64,000 nucleotides of DNA from Glandiceps talaboti (GCF_964340395.1 NC_135557.1:1279646-1343645), one strand, 5' to 3'; shown: positions 47,370 to 59,500, numbered from the stretch's first letter. Notes: generated by a model from the sequence alone, not told the origin. Made by a program: numbers and translations.

Positions 47370-50300
47370 TGTTATCAGTGCCTGTACTTTGTTTATGTAA
47401 TATGTAACAAAAAATGTGTGAGAAGTAAAAAAAAAACTTGATTGCACCTAGTTGAAACTCTATATATACTCTCTTAATGTTGGTAATAAGCATCGCTACT
47501 TGTGTGTGGTTATGGTTGTTAGTCTATTAAAATTGTTATTTACAAATAAATCTATTTGTTGTGTTTGTTTGTTTGTTTGTTTATTTACAGTATGTAGAAA
47601 TTAACAAAGAAGCAGACAATGATTGGTTTAGATTAGAGTCCAACAAAGAAGGAACAAGATGGTTTGGAAAATGTTGGCATATACAGGACCTACGCAAATA
47701 TGAATTTGAAATTGAATTTGATGTAAGTAAACTACAACTATATCATCAAATACACTATTACTCATCAATTATCTGTGTTTAACTATAGTTGTATACAGAC
47801 ATGTAGGTATGTATATAGACATGTAGGTATGTATATAGACATGTAGGTATGCATATAGACATGTAGGTATGCATATAGACATGTAGGTATGTATACAGAT
47901 AGACATGTAGGTATGTATACAGATAGACATGTAGGTATGTATATAGATATGTAGGTATGTATATAGACATGTAGGTATGTATATAGACATGTAGGTATGT
48001 ATACAGACATGTAGGTATGTATACAGACATGTAGGTATGTATATAGACATGTAGGTATGCATATAGCAGGGCTCGAAATTCGCGGTAGTCCCGCGTCCAC
48101 AGACTACCAATGTCTGTCTCTGGGCTACCAAATTATGTGAGTGGTAGCCCAATTGGGCTACTAAGTTTTGAATGAAACTGTGACACCCTGACTCCGACAC
48201 CTTCCCGGGCCGGGGGCCTCCGAGTCCTAGGTCGCAGTCCTGTGGGACGTGTTCTCGCCAAAATTAGCGTCAAAATCTGTGCGTCTTTTCCAAATTTGCA
48301 TCCACACTACATGTATATCAAATGTACACGAAATACATGTACACTGTACACGTCATTCTTCCGTTCATCGTATACACAGCTTGTACTTCCAAAATGTCAC
48401 AACAAAACATTTATATGCAACAATATTCTGTATAGCGATTTAATGTTATCTTTCTGTACTTTCAATTTCCCATGGTTATCACTCTCTGGAAATCTGCTCT
48501 CCGGCCCGGGCCCTTCCGGTTCTTCTCGGAGTCGGAGTACAGTACACTCTCGGTACAGCACTGCTGCAGTAACTAAATTCCATAACATGAATGACAGCTT
48601 TAACTTTCAACTTGACAGAGACACAGTTGTAATGGTGTTTGATAAAAGTTTATGCTGATGAGAACTGTTAACTTGGTATACACCTACAGATTCGTTTGAA
48701 CGATGCCTAAAACATTCCGTGTGTAAACCACGCTCACGCAACCCCTGAGAGCATGCAGTGGTGAATGGTAAATTCACGTAATGCATTCGATCTAGTAGTA
48801 GTAGCAAAGCTCAAAAGAAAGTTGAAGTTTTAGTGAGAATGAAATGGTGACATGATGATTTGAATTTATCTTAGTGAAGTTTTCAGCATGGACCGTCTGT
48901 TGATGTGGTCTTAGACTCTGTTTGATTATCTCTTCGCCCACGAATGGAAGGGGCTTTGCCGTAATGGCCGTCATGTATTAATACAAATCCTGTCTAACCC
49001 GTCTGTTAATAAGTAACCAATCACGTGGATAGATAATGATAACAGCACATAGTTTCTAAACTACCCAAGACGTAGTCTCCACATCAGGAAATGGCCATGG
49101 GGCTTATGAAACTGTTTATACGTTTTCCCCTGCGTTTTCCATACGTTGAATCATATTCAAATTTTACAGGTCTCACTGTACCAAGAGATTTAGATAATAG
49201 TTACAAGTACGAACTGCGACTACATGTTTTTTCTTCATTGCAATGATAACCGTACGTTGTAATAGTAAGCCTCATACGGTCCCTCTTTATGACACGTCCC
49301 CAGAGACACATACATGCAAAAAATTTGCGTCCCCAATGTCAAATATGGCATGAAATACACACAAATAACGTGTTAACGTGACTCTTAAGTTATTCAATCA
49401 ATCATCGAATTCAATACATCATATAGTTACATATATACACAGACACCATTAATTTAGGAATGCATGCATATGGGCTACCAGTCATTGCTCTCGGGCTACC
49501 AAATTTAAAAGATGGTAGCCCACCTGGGCTACCAAGAAAAAAAACGAATTTCGAGCCCTGTATAGACATGTAGGTATGCATATAGACATGTAGGTATGTA
49601 TATAGATATGTAGGTATGCATACAGACATGTAGGTATGCATATAGACATGTAGGTATGCATATAGACATGTAAGTATGTATACAGACATGTAGGTATGTA
49701 TACAGACATGTAGGTATGCATATAGACATGTAGGTATGTATACAGACATGTAGGTATGTATACAGATAGACATGTAGGTATGTATATAGACATGTAGGTA
49801 TGCATATAGACATGTAGGTATGTATACAGACATGTAGGTATGTATATAGACATGTAGGTATGTATACAGACATGTAGGTATGCATATAGACATGTAGGTA
49901 TGTATATAGACATGTAGGTATGTATATAGACATGTAGGTATGTATATAGACATGTAGGTATGTATACAGACATGTAGGTATGTATACAGATAGACATGTA
50001 GGTATGTATATAGACATGTAGGTATGTATACAGACATGTAGGTATGTATACAGATAGACATGTAGGTATGTATATAGACATGTAGGTATGTATATAGACA
50101 TGTAGGTATGTATACAGACATGTAGGTATGTATATAGACATGTAGGTATGCATATAGACATGTAGGTATGCATATAGATATGTAGGTATGTATATAGACA
50201 TGTAGGTATGTATACAGACATGTAGGTATGTATACAGACATGTAGGTATGTATACAGACATGTAGGTATGTATATAGACATGTAGGTATGTATATAGACA

Positions 50301-53300
50301 TGTAGGTATGTATACAGACATGTAGGTATGTATACAGACATGTAGGTATGTATATAGACATGTAGGTGTGTATATAGACATGTAGGTATGCATATAGACA
50401 TGTAGGTATGTATACAGACATGTAGGTATGTATACAGACATGTAGGTATGTATATAGACATGTAGGTATGTATACAGACATGTAGGTATGTATATAGACA
50501 TGTAGGTATGTATATAGATATGTAGGTATGTATACAGACATGTAGGTATGTATATAGACATGTAGGTATGTATATAGACATGTAGGTATGTATATAGACA
50601 TGTAGGTATGTATACAGACATGTAGGTATGTATACAGACATGTAGGTATGTATACAGACATGTAGGTATGTATATAGACATGTAGGTATGTATATAGACA
50701 TGTAGGTATGTATATAGACATGTAGGTATGTATATAGACATGTAGGTATGTATACAGACATGTAGGTATGCATATAGACATGTAGGTATGTATATAGACA
50801 TGTAGGTATGTATATAGACATGTAGGTATGTATACAGACATGTAGGTATGTATACAGACATGTAGGTATGCATATAGACATGTAGGTATGTATACAGACA
50901 TGTAGGTATGTATACAGACATGTAGGTATGCATATAGACATGTAGGTATGTATATAGACATGTAGGTATGTATACAGACATGTAGGTATGTATACAGACA
51001 TGTAGGTATGTATACAGACATGTAGGTATGTATACAGACATGTAGGTATGTATACAGACATGTAGGTATGTATACAGACATGTAGGTATGTATACAGACA
51101 TGTAGGTATGTATACAGACATGTACAGTAGGTATGTATATAGACATGTAGGTATGTATATAGACATGTAGGTATGTATACAGACATGTAGGTATGTATAT
51201 AGACATGTAGGTATGCATATAGACATGTAGGTATGCATATAGACATGTAGGTATGTATATAGACATGTAGGTATGCATATAGACATGTAGGTATGTATAT
51301 AGACATGTGGGTATGTATATAGACATGTAGGTATGTATATAGACATGTAGGTATGTATATAGACATGTAGGTATGTATATAGACATGTAGGTATGCATAT
51401 AGACATGTAGGTATGTATACAGACATGTAGGTATGTATACAGATAGACATGTAGGTATGTATATAGACATGTAGGTATGCATATAGACATGTAGGTATGT
51501 ATATAGACATGTAGGTATGCATGTAGACATGTAGGTATGTATACAGACATGTAGGTATGTATACAGATAGACATGTAGGTATGTATATAGACATGTAGGT
51601 ATGCATATAGACATGTAGGTATGCATGTAGACATGTAGGTATGTATATAGACATGTAGGTATGCATGTAGACATGTAGGTATGTATATAGACATGTAGGT
51701 ATGTATATAGACATGTAGGTATGCATATAGACATGTAGGTATGTATATAGACATGTAGGTATGTATATAGATATGTAGGTATGCATATAGACATGTAGGT
51801 ATGTATATAGACATGTAGGTATGCATATAGACATGTAGGTATGTATATAGACATGTAGGTATGCATATAGACATGTAGGTATGTATACAGACATGTAGGT
51901 ATGTATACAGACATGTAGGTATGTATACAGATAGACATGTAGGTATGTATATAGACATGTAGGTATGTATATAGACATGTAGGTATGCATGTAGACATGT
52001 AGGTATGTATACAGACATGTAGGTATGTATATAGACATGTAGGTATGTATACAGATAGACATGTAGGTATGTATATAGACATGTAGGTATGCATATAGAT
52101 ATGTAGGTATGTATATAGACATGTAGGTATGTATATAGACATGTAGGTATGCATATAGACATGTAGGTATGTATATAGACATGTAGGTATGCATATAGAC
52201 ATGTAGGTATGTATATAGACATGTAGGTATGTATATAGACATGTAGGTATGTATATAGACATGTAGGTATGTATACAGACATGTAGGTATGTATATAGAC
52301 ATGTAGGTATGTATACAGACATGTAGGTATGTATATAGACATGTAGGTATGTATATAGACATGTAGGTATGTATATAGACATGTAGGTATGTATATAGAC
52401 ATGTAGGTATGTATATAGACATGTAGGTATGTATATAGACATGTAGGTATGTATACAGACATGTAGGTATGTATACAGACATGTAGGTATGTATACAGAC
52501 ATGTAGGTATGCATATAGACATGTAGGTATGTATGTAGACATGTAGGTATGCATATAGACATGTAGGTATGTATATAGACATGTAGGTATGCATATAGAC
52601 ATGTAGGTATGTATATAGACATGTAGGTATGTATATAGACATGTAGGTATGTATATAGACATGTAGGTATGTATATAGACATGTAGGTATGTATATAGAC
52701 ATGTAGGTATGTATATAGACATGTAGGTATGTATACAGACATGTAGGTATGCATATAGACATGTAGGTATGTATATAGACATGTAGGTATGTATATAGAC
52801 ATGTAGGTATGTATACAGACATGTAGGTATGCATATAGACATGTAGGTATGTATATAGACATGTAGGTATGCATATAGACATGTAGGTATGTATACAGAC
52901 ATGTAGGTATGTATATAGACATGTAGGTATGTATATAGACATGTAAGTATGTATATAGACATGTAGGTATGTATACAGACATGTAGGTATGTATATAGAC
53001 ATGTAGGTATGTATATAGACATGTAGGTATGCATATAGACATGTAGGTATGTATATAGACATGTAGGTATGTATATAGACATGTAGGTATGTATACAGAT
53101 AGACATGTAGGTATGTATATAGACATGTAGGTATGTATATAGACATGTAGGTATGTATATAGACATGTAGGTATGTATATAGACATGTAGGTATACAGAT
53201 AGACATGTAGGTATGTATACAGACATGTAGGTATGTATACAGACATGTAGGTATGTATATAGACATGTAGGTATGCATATAGACATGTAGGTATGTATAT

Positions 53301-56300
53301 AGACATGTAGGTATGTATACAGACATGTAGGTATGCATATAGATATGTAGGTATGTATATAGACATGTAGGTATGTATATAGACATGTAGGTATGTATAT
53401 AGATATGTAGGTATGCATATAGATATGTAGGTATGTATATAGACATGTAGGTATGTATATAGACATGTAGGTATGTATATAGACATGTAGGTATGTATAT
53501 AGACATGTAGGTATGCATATAGATATGTAGGTATGTATATAGACATGTAGGTATGTATATAGACATGTAGGTGTGCATATAGACATGTAGGTATGTATAT
53601 AGATAGATAGACATGTAGGTATGTATACAGATAGACATGTAGGTATGTATATAGATAGACATGTAGGTATGTATATAGATAGATAGACATGTGGGTATGT
53701 ATACAGATAGACATGTAGGTATGTATATAGATAGACATGTAGGTATGTATATAGATAGATAGACATGTAGGTATGTATACAGATAGACATGTAGGTATGT
53801 ATATAGATAGACATGTAGGTATGTATATAGATAAAAATGTCACTGACAGGGAACGCGACTTATTGGACTTTAGTGTGCTGTGTCCTGTGTTTGGCATGAT
53901 GCAGTAATTTTCCAGGTCGATACAACAATGGCAACAAAAATTGCAACATTAGTTTTGTGTCATTTTGTGTTGATTGTGACAGTGGTACACATTATGTAAC
54001 AAAATTAAAACAATTGACTATACCGCTAGACATGTAGGTATGGATGTATACATGCATACAAACAAATAGACATGTAGGTATGGATGTATACATGCATACA
54101 AACAAATAGACATGTAGGTATGGATGTATACATGCATACAAACAAATAGACATGTAGGTATGGATGTATACATGCATACAAACAAATAGACATGTAGGTA
54201 TGGATGTATACATGCATACAATTAAATAGACATGTAGGTATGGATGTATACATGCATACAAACAAATAGACATGTAGGTATGGATGTATACATGCATGCA
54301 ACCAAATAGACATGTAGGTATGGATGTATACATGCATACAAACAAATAGACATGTAGGTATGGATGTATACATGCATACAATTAAATAGACATGTAGGTA
54401 TGGATGTATACATGCATACAATTAAATAGACATGTAGGTATGGATGTATACATGCATACAAACAAATAGACATGAAGGTATGGATGTATACATGCATACA
54501 ATTAAATAGACATGTAGGTATGGATATATACATGCATACAAACAAATAGACATGTAGGTATGGATGTATACATGCATACAAACAAATAGACATGTAGGTA
54601 TGGATGTATACATGCATACAATTAAATAGACATGTAGGTATGGATGTATACATGCATACAAACAAATAGACATGTAGGTATGGATGTATACATGCATACA
54701 AACAAATAGACATGTAGGTATGGATGTATACATGCATACAATTAAATAGACATGAAGGTATGGATGTATACATGCATACAAACAAATAGACATGTAGGTA
54801 TGGATATATACATGCATACAAACAAATAGACATGTAGGTATGGATGTATACATGCATACAATTAAATAGACATGTAGGTATGGATGTATACATGCATACA
54901 AACAAATAGACATGTAGGTATGGATGTATACATGCATACAATTAAATAGACATGTAGGTATGAATGTATACATGCATACAAACAAATAGACATGTAGGTA
55001 TGGATGTATACATGCATGCAAACAAATAGACATGTAGGTATGGATGTATACACACATACAATTAAATAGACATGTAGGTATGGATGTATACACGCATACA
55101 AACAAATAGACATGTAGGTATGGATGTATACATGCATACAATTAAATAGACATGTAGGTATGGATGTATACATGCATACAATTAAATAGACATGTAGGTA
55201 TGGATGTATACATGCATACAAACAAATAGACATGTAGGTATGGATGTATACATGCATGCAAACAAATAGACATGTAGGTATGGATGTATACACACATACA
55301 ATTAAATAGACATGTAGGTATGAATGTATACATGCATACAATTAAATAGACATGTAGGTATGGATGTATACATGCATACAATTAGACATGTAGGTATGGA
55401 TGTATACATGCATACAATTAAATAGACATGTAGGTATGGATATATACATGCATACAAACAAATAGACATGTAGGTATGGATGTATACACGCATACAAACA
55501 AATAGACATGTAGGTATGGATGTATACATGCATACAATTAAATAGACATGTAGGTATGGATGTATACATGCATACAAACAAATAGACATGTAGGTATGGA
55601 TGTATACACGCATACAAACAAATAGACATGTAGGTATGGATGTATACATGCATACAATTAAATAGACATGTAGGTATGGATGTATACATGCATACAAACA
55701 AATAGACATGTAGGTATGGATGTATACATGCATACAAACAAATAGACATGTAGGTATGGATGTATACATGCATACAATTAAATAGACATGTAGGTATGGA
55801 TGTATACATGCATACAATTAAATAGACATGTAGGTATGAATGTATACATGCATACAAACAAATAGACATGTAGGTATGGATGTATACACGCATACAAACA
55901 AATAGACATGTAGGTATGGATGTATACATGCATACAAACAAATAGACATGTAGGTATGGATGTATACATGCATACAATTAAATAGACATGTAGGTATGGA
56001 TGTATACATGCATACAAACAAATAGACATGTAGGTATGGATGTATACATGCATACAATTAAATAGACATGTAGGTATGAATGTATACATGCATACAAATA
56101 GACATGTAGGTATGGATGTATACATGCATACAATTAAATAGACATGAAGGTATGAATGTATACATGCATACAAATAGACATGTAGGTATGGATGTATACA
56201 TGCATACAAATAGACATACAAATGTATATATGCAATGTATGGGAGTTAATATACAATATATTTTTTTTATAATGTATATATGTGATAGACAGACATTCCA

Positions 56301-56516
56301 AATTTAGTCATGATTCACCACTAGATGGTGCTATTTCATTTATTTCAGATCCCTGTTACATATCCCAGTACAGCTCCTGAGATAGCCATTCCAGAATTAG
56401 ATGGAAAAACAGCAAAGATGTTCAGAGGTGGAAAAATTTGTTTAACAGATCATTTTAAACCACTGTGGGCGAAAAATGTACCAAAATTTGGTATAGGCCA
56501 TGCTATGGCTTTAGGA
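38741..56516 (+). CDS. UFC1: UFM1-conjugating enzyme UFC1, exons 1-3, 3' end beyond window
   Basis: UFC1 is the E2 enzyme that takes UFM1 from UBA5 and works with the UFL1 ligase complex, mainly on ribosomes at the ER. Exons 38741-38863, 47591-47722 and 56349-56516 join in phase 0 into residues 1-141. The usual length is about 167, so one exon of about 26 codons is missing and should start beyond 64000. The TAK motif typical of UFC1 is at 106-108, and the catalytic Cys falls at position 116, the same number as in human UFC1. Conserved blocks include [44 protein letters not shown] and [14 protein letters not shown]. Introns of 8.7, 8.6 and more than 7.4 kb are full of repeats. No stop or frameshift is seen. 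Confidence 0.97.
38864..39117 (+). other. Start of UFC1 intron 1, with one copy of a dispersed motif
   Basis: It is mostly unique. Bases 38965-39035 (AATAATTTGTAGCG, TTGTTGTGATTTTGAGGG, then a T-rich stretch) match the left part of the element at 40171 and of 39830-39935. Confidence 0.5.
39118..39715. repeat. Minisatellite, 45-bp unit (51-bp variant), about 13 copies
   Basis: The unit holds GATACAGATACATATGCATG, TCGGGTAACAAGTGCCTGTG and ATTCT; some copies add GTAGT or lack GCATG. All minus frames stay open, giving three overlapping artefact ORFs of 200-290 codons. Confidence 0.96.
39830..39935 (+). repeat. Partial copy of the CTGCA-ended element family
   Basis: TTTAGTGTTTGATGTGATTTT, T-rich sequence, TTGTTCCGATCTTGAACTGG and AAGCAAACGCTACAATTC match the left half of 40171-40494 and the minus strand of 43440-43749. 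Confidence 0.65.
39939..40170. repeat. (TAG)n / (AGC)n trinucleotide array
   Basis: GTA/TAG repeats are broken by AGC blocks and GGTTGTAG interruptions. Poly-Val and poly-Leu ORFs on the two strands are artefacts. The array resumes at 40495-40530 after an inserted element. Confidence 0.97.
40171..40494 (+). mobile_element. Small element (324 bp) inserted in the TAG array
   Basis: About 25 bp of inverted ends are visible: CTGCAATAATTGTAGTG at the left and the complement of CTGCAAAAATTATAGC at the right. TAG repeats lie on both sides. The interior (ACTGCCCGTTTCAAAATGC, CTGAACACTTCTTGGGTCTT) matches the minus strand of 43440-43749 but is frameshifted here. The superfamily is unknown. Confidence 0.6.
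40520..40745 (-). pseudogene. LINE reverse transcriptase fragment (distal to the 49-bp array)
   Basis: Read on the minus strand: [35 protein letters not shown] and [15 protein letters not shown], the typical post-YADD region of CR1-like LINE reverse transcriptases. It continues from the last unit of the 49-bp array and stops in the TAG repeat. Confidence 0.85.
40690..41104. repeat. Minisatellite, 49-bp unit, block 1
   Basis: The unit holds CTGCTATCTGTACCGTATTT, AAAAGCCTGAACATGCTCC and ACCATTTGGC. On the minus strand it translates to the LINE segment [17 protein letters not shown]. 49 is not a multiple of 3, so expansion breaks the frame. Confidence 0.96.
41105..41489 (-). mobile_element. 5'-truncated LINE 3' end inserted in the 49-bp array
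   Basis: CTATC is duplicated at 41100-41104 and 41490-41494. On the minus strand the insert reads [33 protein letters not shown] and [15 protein letters not shown], then a stop, a 3' UTR and a GAATT repeat tail. These are the C-terminus and tail of a non-LTR retrotransposon. The preceding 49-bp unit fuses with it into a spurious ORF. Confidence 0.88.
41490..43120. repeat. Minisatellite, 49-bp unit, block 2 (about 33 copies)
   Basis: It has the same unit as block 1, with ACCG/ACTG, GAACATG/GGACATG and TTTGGC/TTTGAC/TTTTGC variants. The right end runs directly into LINE sequence at 43120. Confidence 0.97.
43110..43435 (-). pseudogene. LINE reverse transcriptase fragment (proximal to the 49-bp array)
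   Basis: The minus strand reads [26 protein letters not shown], then after a deletion the frame [37 protein letters not shown]. The YADD catalytic box, expected right after VVLY, is missing. It leads into the 49-bp array at TVQ. Confidence 0.85.
43438..43749 (-). pseudogene. Unidentified ORF related to the CTGCA-ended element
   Basis: A 103-codon frame has a hydrophobic segment ([16 protein letters not shown]) followed by a Cys-containing part ([54 protein letters not shown]) and a possible donor (TTGCAG then GTAATT). It matches 40171-40465 in inverse orientation, where the frame is broken. It could be an exon captured by an element or a chance ORF in a repeat; I recognise no family. Confidence 0.4.
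43750..44012. other. Low-copy DNA with a 14-bp hairpin
   Basis: GGGACTCAATTCTG near 43885 and CAGAATTGAGTCCC near 43921 are perfect inverted repeats. No gene is seen. Confidence 0.5.
44013..44760 (+). repeat. DINE/Helitron-like repeat, copy F
   Basis: It starts with AAAAAATAGTGCCAATAGCG and TAGCACACCTGTAC, has GCTGATCCATGCTGGGTATAG, then five rounds of the internal unit (TTGTTGCTAGGCAC/ATATTT, GAATGTTTATTCATTTGTC). The 3' half is missing; it stops at minus-strand LINE sequence. Confidence 0.7.
44761..44990 (-). pseudogene. LINE reverse transcriptase fragment (N-terminal part)
   Basis: With one frame change the minus strand reads [38 protein letters not shown], the conserved first blocks of LINE reverse transcriptase. 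Stops and frameshifts show decay. Confidence 0.8.
44990..46205. repeat. Minisatellite, 47-bp unit, about 26 copies
   Basis: The unit holds GGTGAGGTTATGGATGACTA, TCACCAAGATAATGATGG and AATCTGACA. It lies between two pieces of the minus-strand LINE and carries the LINE-like segment [12 protein letters not shown], so it probably expanded in place. Confidence 0.96.
46206..46610 (-). pseudogene. LINE ORF2 linker fragment
   Basis: The minus strand reads [46 protein letters not shown], then with frame changes [18 protein letters not shown] and [14 protein letters not shown]. This is the endonuclease-to-RT linker pattern (W...GL..S...K) of CR1-like LINEs. Confidence 0.8.
46610..47105 (-). repeat. 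DINE/Helitron-like repeat, copy G, with a 71-bp tandem array
   Basis: The 5' end of the family lies in reverse at 47040-47105 (CAGTTGTGCTACAGCGCCA). At 46610-47035 a 71-bp unit (GATAACAACAGGGTTGGATA, CAACTGGATAGTCATTCAGC, AAATGAACACCTATAC) repeats about 5.5 times. The unit is the family's own GTTCATTTGCTGAAT / CCTATCCAACCCTG region, so the array grew inside the element. Confidence 0.8.
47106..47590 (+). other. 3' end of UFC1 intron 1
   Basis: It is low-copy DNA with a TG microsatellite at 47317-47372. It ends in a GTTT run and the TTTACAG acceptor of UFC1 exon 2. Confidence 0.6.
47591..47722 (+). CDS. UFC1: UFC1 exon 2
   Basis: 132 bp, phase 0, residues 42-85: [44 protein letters not shown]. 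The acceptor is ATTTACAG and the donor GTAAGT. It is nearly identical to known UFC1 proteins in this core stretch. Confidence 0.97.
47784..48066. repeat. Minisatellite, 20-bp unit, block 1 (about 14 copies)
   Basis: The unit is ACATGTAGGTATGTATATAG with ATACAG, GCATATAG and 24-bp ACAGATAG variants. It begins about 60 bases after the donor of UFC1 exon 2 and continues at 49561. Confidence 0.97.
48067..49560. mobile_element. CAGGG-ended DNA element, copy 2 (1.49 kb)
   Basis: Perfect 16-bp inverted ends, CAGGGCTCGAAATTCG and its complement, are flanked by a 5-bp duplication TATAG at 48062-48066 and 49561-49565. It is inserted in the 20-bp minisatellite in opposite orientation to the copy at 9810. 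The two are nearly identical over the parts I compared. GGTAGCCC motifs cluster at both ends. The ORF at 48242-48658 shares its first 78 codons with the minus ORF 10870-11106 of copy 1, but that follows from overall identity; no domain is recognised. Confidence 0.9.
49561..53832. repeat. Minisatellite, 20-bp unit, block 2 (about 210 copies)
   Basis: It has the same unit as 47784-48066. Near 53580-53832 extra AGATAG repeats lengthen the units. The minus-strand unit has no stop codon in any frame, so all three minus frames are open for about 1400 codons; these are not genes. It fills most of UFC1 intron 2. Confidence 0.97.
53845..54018 (+). repeat. Dispersed repeat, related to 22172-22390
   Basis: ACAACAATGGCAACAAAAAT, TTGCAACATTAGTTTTG and AAAATTAAAACAATTGACTA match the DDX6-intron copy. 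It separates the 20-bp and 40-bp arrays. Confidence 0.6.
54026..56215. repeat. Minisatellite, 40-bp unit, about 55 copies
   Basis: The unit is ACATGTAGGTATGGATGTAT followed by ACATGCATACAAACAAATAG, with AATTAAATAG as the main variant. Its first half matches the neighbouring 20-bp unit, so it looks like a diverged dimer of it. All long minus-strand ORFs are artefacts. Confidence 0.96.
56216..56348 (+). other. 3' end of UFC1 intron 2
   Basis: It is low-copy DNA with a T-rich stretch, ending TTTATTTCAG at the acceptor of exon 3. Confidence 0.6.
56349..56516 (+). CDS. UFC1: UFC1 exon 3 with the active-site cysteine
   Basis: 168 bp, phase 0, residues 86-141: [59 protein letters not shown] is at 106-108 and the catalytic Cys at 116. 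The donor is GTAAGT. The next residues in the family (starting LGPWLAVE) are not found in the window. Confidence 0.98.
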
Positions 56517-56585
56517 GTAAGTTTGTTGTATTTTTATATTTATTTATTTGTTTGTTTGTTTGTTTGTTTGTTTGTTTGTTAATAG
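56517..56585 (+). other. Start of UFC1 intron 3
   Basis: The donor region is followed by a short (TTTG)n run at 56546-56580, then the 37-bp array. Confidence 0.7.
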
Positions 56586-59500
56586 AATCATTCAGACCTA
56601 GTCAGCACAGTCTATCTTGGAATCCCTCACACCTAGTCAATACAGTCTATCTTAGAATCACTCACACCTAGTCAATACATAGTCTATCTTAGAATCACTC
56701 ACACCTAGTCAATACATAGTCTATCTTAGAATCACTCACACCTAGTCATTACATAGTCTATCTTAGAATCACTCACACCTAGTCAGTACATAGTATATCT
56801 TAGAATCACTCACACCTAGTCAGTACATAGTCTTTCTTAGAATCACTCACACCTAGTCAATACAGTCTATCTTAGAATCACTCACACATAGTCAGTACCT
56901 ATAGTCTATCTTAGAATCACTCACACCAAGTCAGTACATAGTCTATCTTAGAATCACTCACACCAAGTCAGTACATAGTCTATCTTAGAATCACTCACAC
57001 CTAGTCAATACCTAGTCTATCTTAGAATCACTCACACCTAGTCAGTACATAGTCTATCTTAGAATCACTCACACCTAGTCAGTACATAGTCTATCTTAGA
57101 ATCACTCACACCTAGTCAGTACATAGTCTATCTTAGAATCACTCACACCTAGTCAGTACATAGTCTATCTTAGAATCAGTACATAGTCTATCTTAGAATC
57201 ACTCACACCTAGTCAATACATAGTCTATCTAGAATCACTCACACCTAGTCAGTACTTAGTCTATCTTAGAATCACTCACACCTAGTCAGTACATAGTCTA
57301 TCTTAGAATCACTCACACCTAGTCAGTACATAGTCTATCTTAGAATCACTCACACCTAGTCAATACATAGTCTATCTTAGAATCACTCACACCTAGTCAG
57401 TACATAGTCTATCTTAGAATCACTCACACCTTGTCAGTACATAGTCTATCTTAGAATCACTCACACCTAGTCAGTACATAGTCTATCTTAGAATCACTCA
57501 CACCTAGTCAGTACAGTCTATCTTAGAATCACTCACACCTAGTCAGTACATAGTCTATCTAGAATCACTCACACCTAGTCAGTACATAGTCTATCTTAGA
57601 ATCACTCACACCTAGTCAGTACATAGTCTATCTTAGAATCACTCACACCTAGTCAGTACATAGTCTATCTTAGAATCACTCACCCCTAGTCAGTACATAG
57701 TCTATCTTAGAATCACCCACACCTAGTCAATACATAGTCTATCTTAGAATCACTCACACCTAGTCAGTACAGTCTATCTTAGAATCACTCACACCTAGTC
57801 AGTACATAGTCTATCTTAGAATCACTCACACCTAGTCAGTACATAGTCTATCTTAGAATCACTCACACCTAGTCAGTACATAGTCTATCTTAGAATCACT
57901 CACACCTAGTCAATACATAGTCTATCTTAGAATCACTCACACCTAGTCTGTACAGTCTATCTTAGAATCACTCACACCTAGTCAGTACATAGTCTATCTT
58001 AGAATCACTCACACCTAGTCAGTACATAGTCTATCTTAGAATCACTCACACCTAGTCAGTACATAGTCTATCTTAGAATCACTCACACCTACCGAGTCAG
58101 TACCTAGTCTATCTTAGAATCACTCACACCTAGTCAGTACATAGTCTATCTTAGAATCACTCACACCTAGTCAATACATAGTCTATCTTAGAATCACTCA
58201 CACCTAGTCAGTACATAGTCTATCTTAGAATCACTCACACCTAGTCAATACATAGTCTATCTTAGAATCACTCACACCTAGTCAGTACATAGTATATCTT
58301 AGAATCACTCACACCTAGTCAGTACATAGTCTTTCTTAGAATCACTCACACCTAGTCAATACAGTCTATCTTAGAATCACTCACACATAGTCAGTACATA
58401 GTCTATTTTAGAATCACTCACACCTAGTCAATACCTAGTCTATCTTAGAATCACTCACACCTAGTCAGTACATAGTCTATCTTAGAATCACTCACACCTA
58501 GTCAATACATAGTCTATCTTAGAATCACTCACACCTAGTCAGTACATAGTCTATCTTAGAATCACTCACACCTAGTCAATACATAGTCTATCTTAGAATC
58601 ACTCACAACTAGTCAGTACATAGTATATCTTAGAATCACTCACACCTAGTCAGTACATAGTCTTTCTTAGAATCACTCACACCTAGTCAATACAGTCTAT
58701 CTTAGAATCACTCACACCTAGTCAATACATAGTCTATCTTAGAATCACTCACACCTAGTCAGTACATAGTCTATCTTAGAATCACTCACACCTAGTCAGT
58801 ACATAGTCTATCTTAGAATCGCTCACACCTAGTCAGTACAAAGTCTATCTTAGAATCGCTCACACCTAGTCAGTACATAGTCTATCTTAGAATCACTCAC
58901 ACCCAGTCAGTACATAGTCTATCTTAGAATCACTCACACCTAGTCAGCACAGTCTATCTTAGAATCACTCACACCTAGTCAGCACAGTCTATCTTAGAAT
59001 CACTCACACCTAGTCAGTACATAGTCTATCTTAGAATCACTCACACCTAGTCAGTACATAGTCTATCTTAGAATCACTCACACCTAGTCAATACCTAGTC
59101 TATCTAGAATCACTCACACCTAGTCAGTACATAGTCTATCTTAGAATCACTCACACCTAGTCAGTACATAGTCTATCTTAGAATCACTCACACCTAGTCA
59201 GTACATAGTCTATCTTAGAATCACTCACACCTAGTCAGTACATAGTCTATCTTAGAATCACTCACACCTAGTCAATACATAGTCTATCTTAGAATCACTC
59301 ACACCTAGTCTGTACAGTCTATCTTAGAATCACTCACACCTAGTCAGTACATAGTCTATCTTAGAATCACTCACACCTAGTCAGTACATAGTCTATCTTA
59401 GAATCACTCACACCTAGTCAGTACATAGTCTATCTTAGAATCACTCACACCTAGTCAGTACATAGTCTATCTTAGAATCACTCACACCTAGTCAGTACAG

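Noticed and set aside
48067-49560. Firm assignment of the CAGGG element to the hAT superfamily
   Set aside because: The terminal bases are suggestive, but the visible duplication is 5 bp rather than 8 bp and no transposase is present.
49411-53897. ORFs of 1377-1471 codons on the minus strand
   Set aside because: All three frames are open only because the 20-bp unit lacks stops; one even reads into the CAGGG element. There is no splice, start or domain evidence.
53992-56221. Overlapping ORFs of 67-239 codons rich in Tyr, Cys and His
   Set aside because: They are translations of the 40-bp minisatellite unit, open in several frames.
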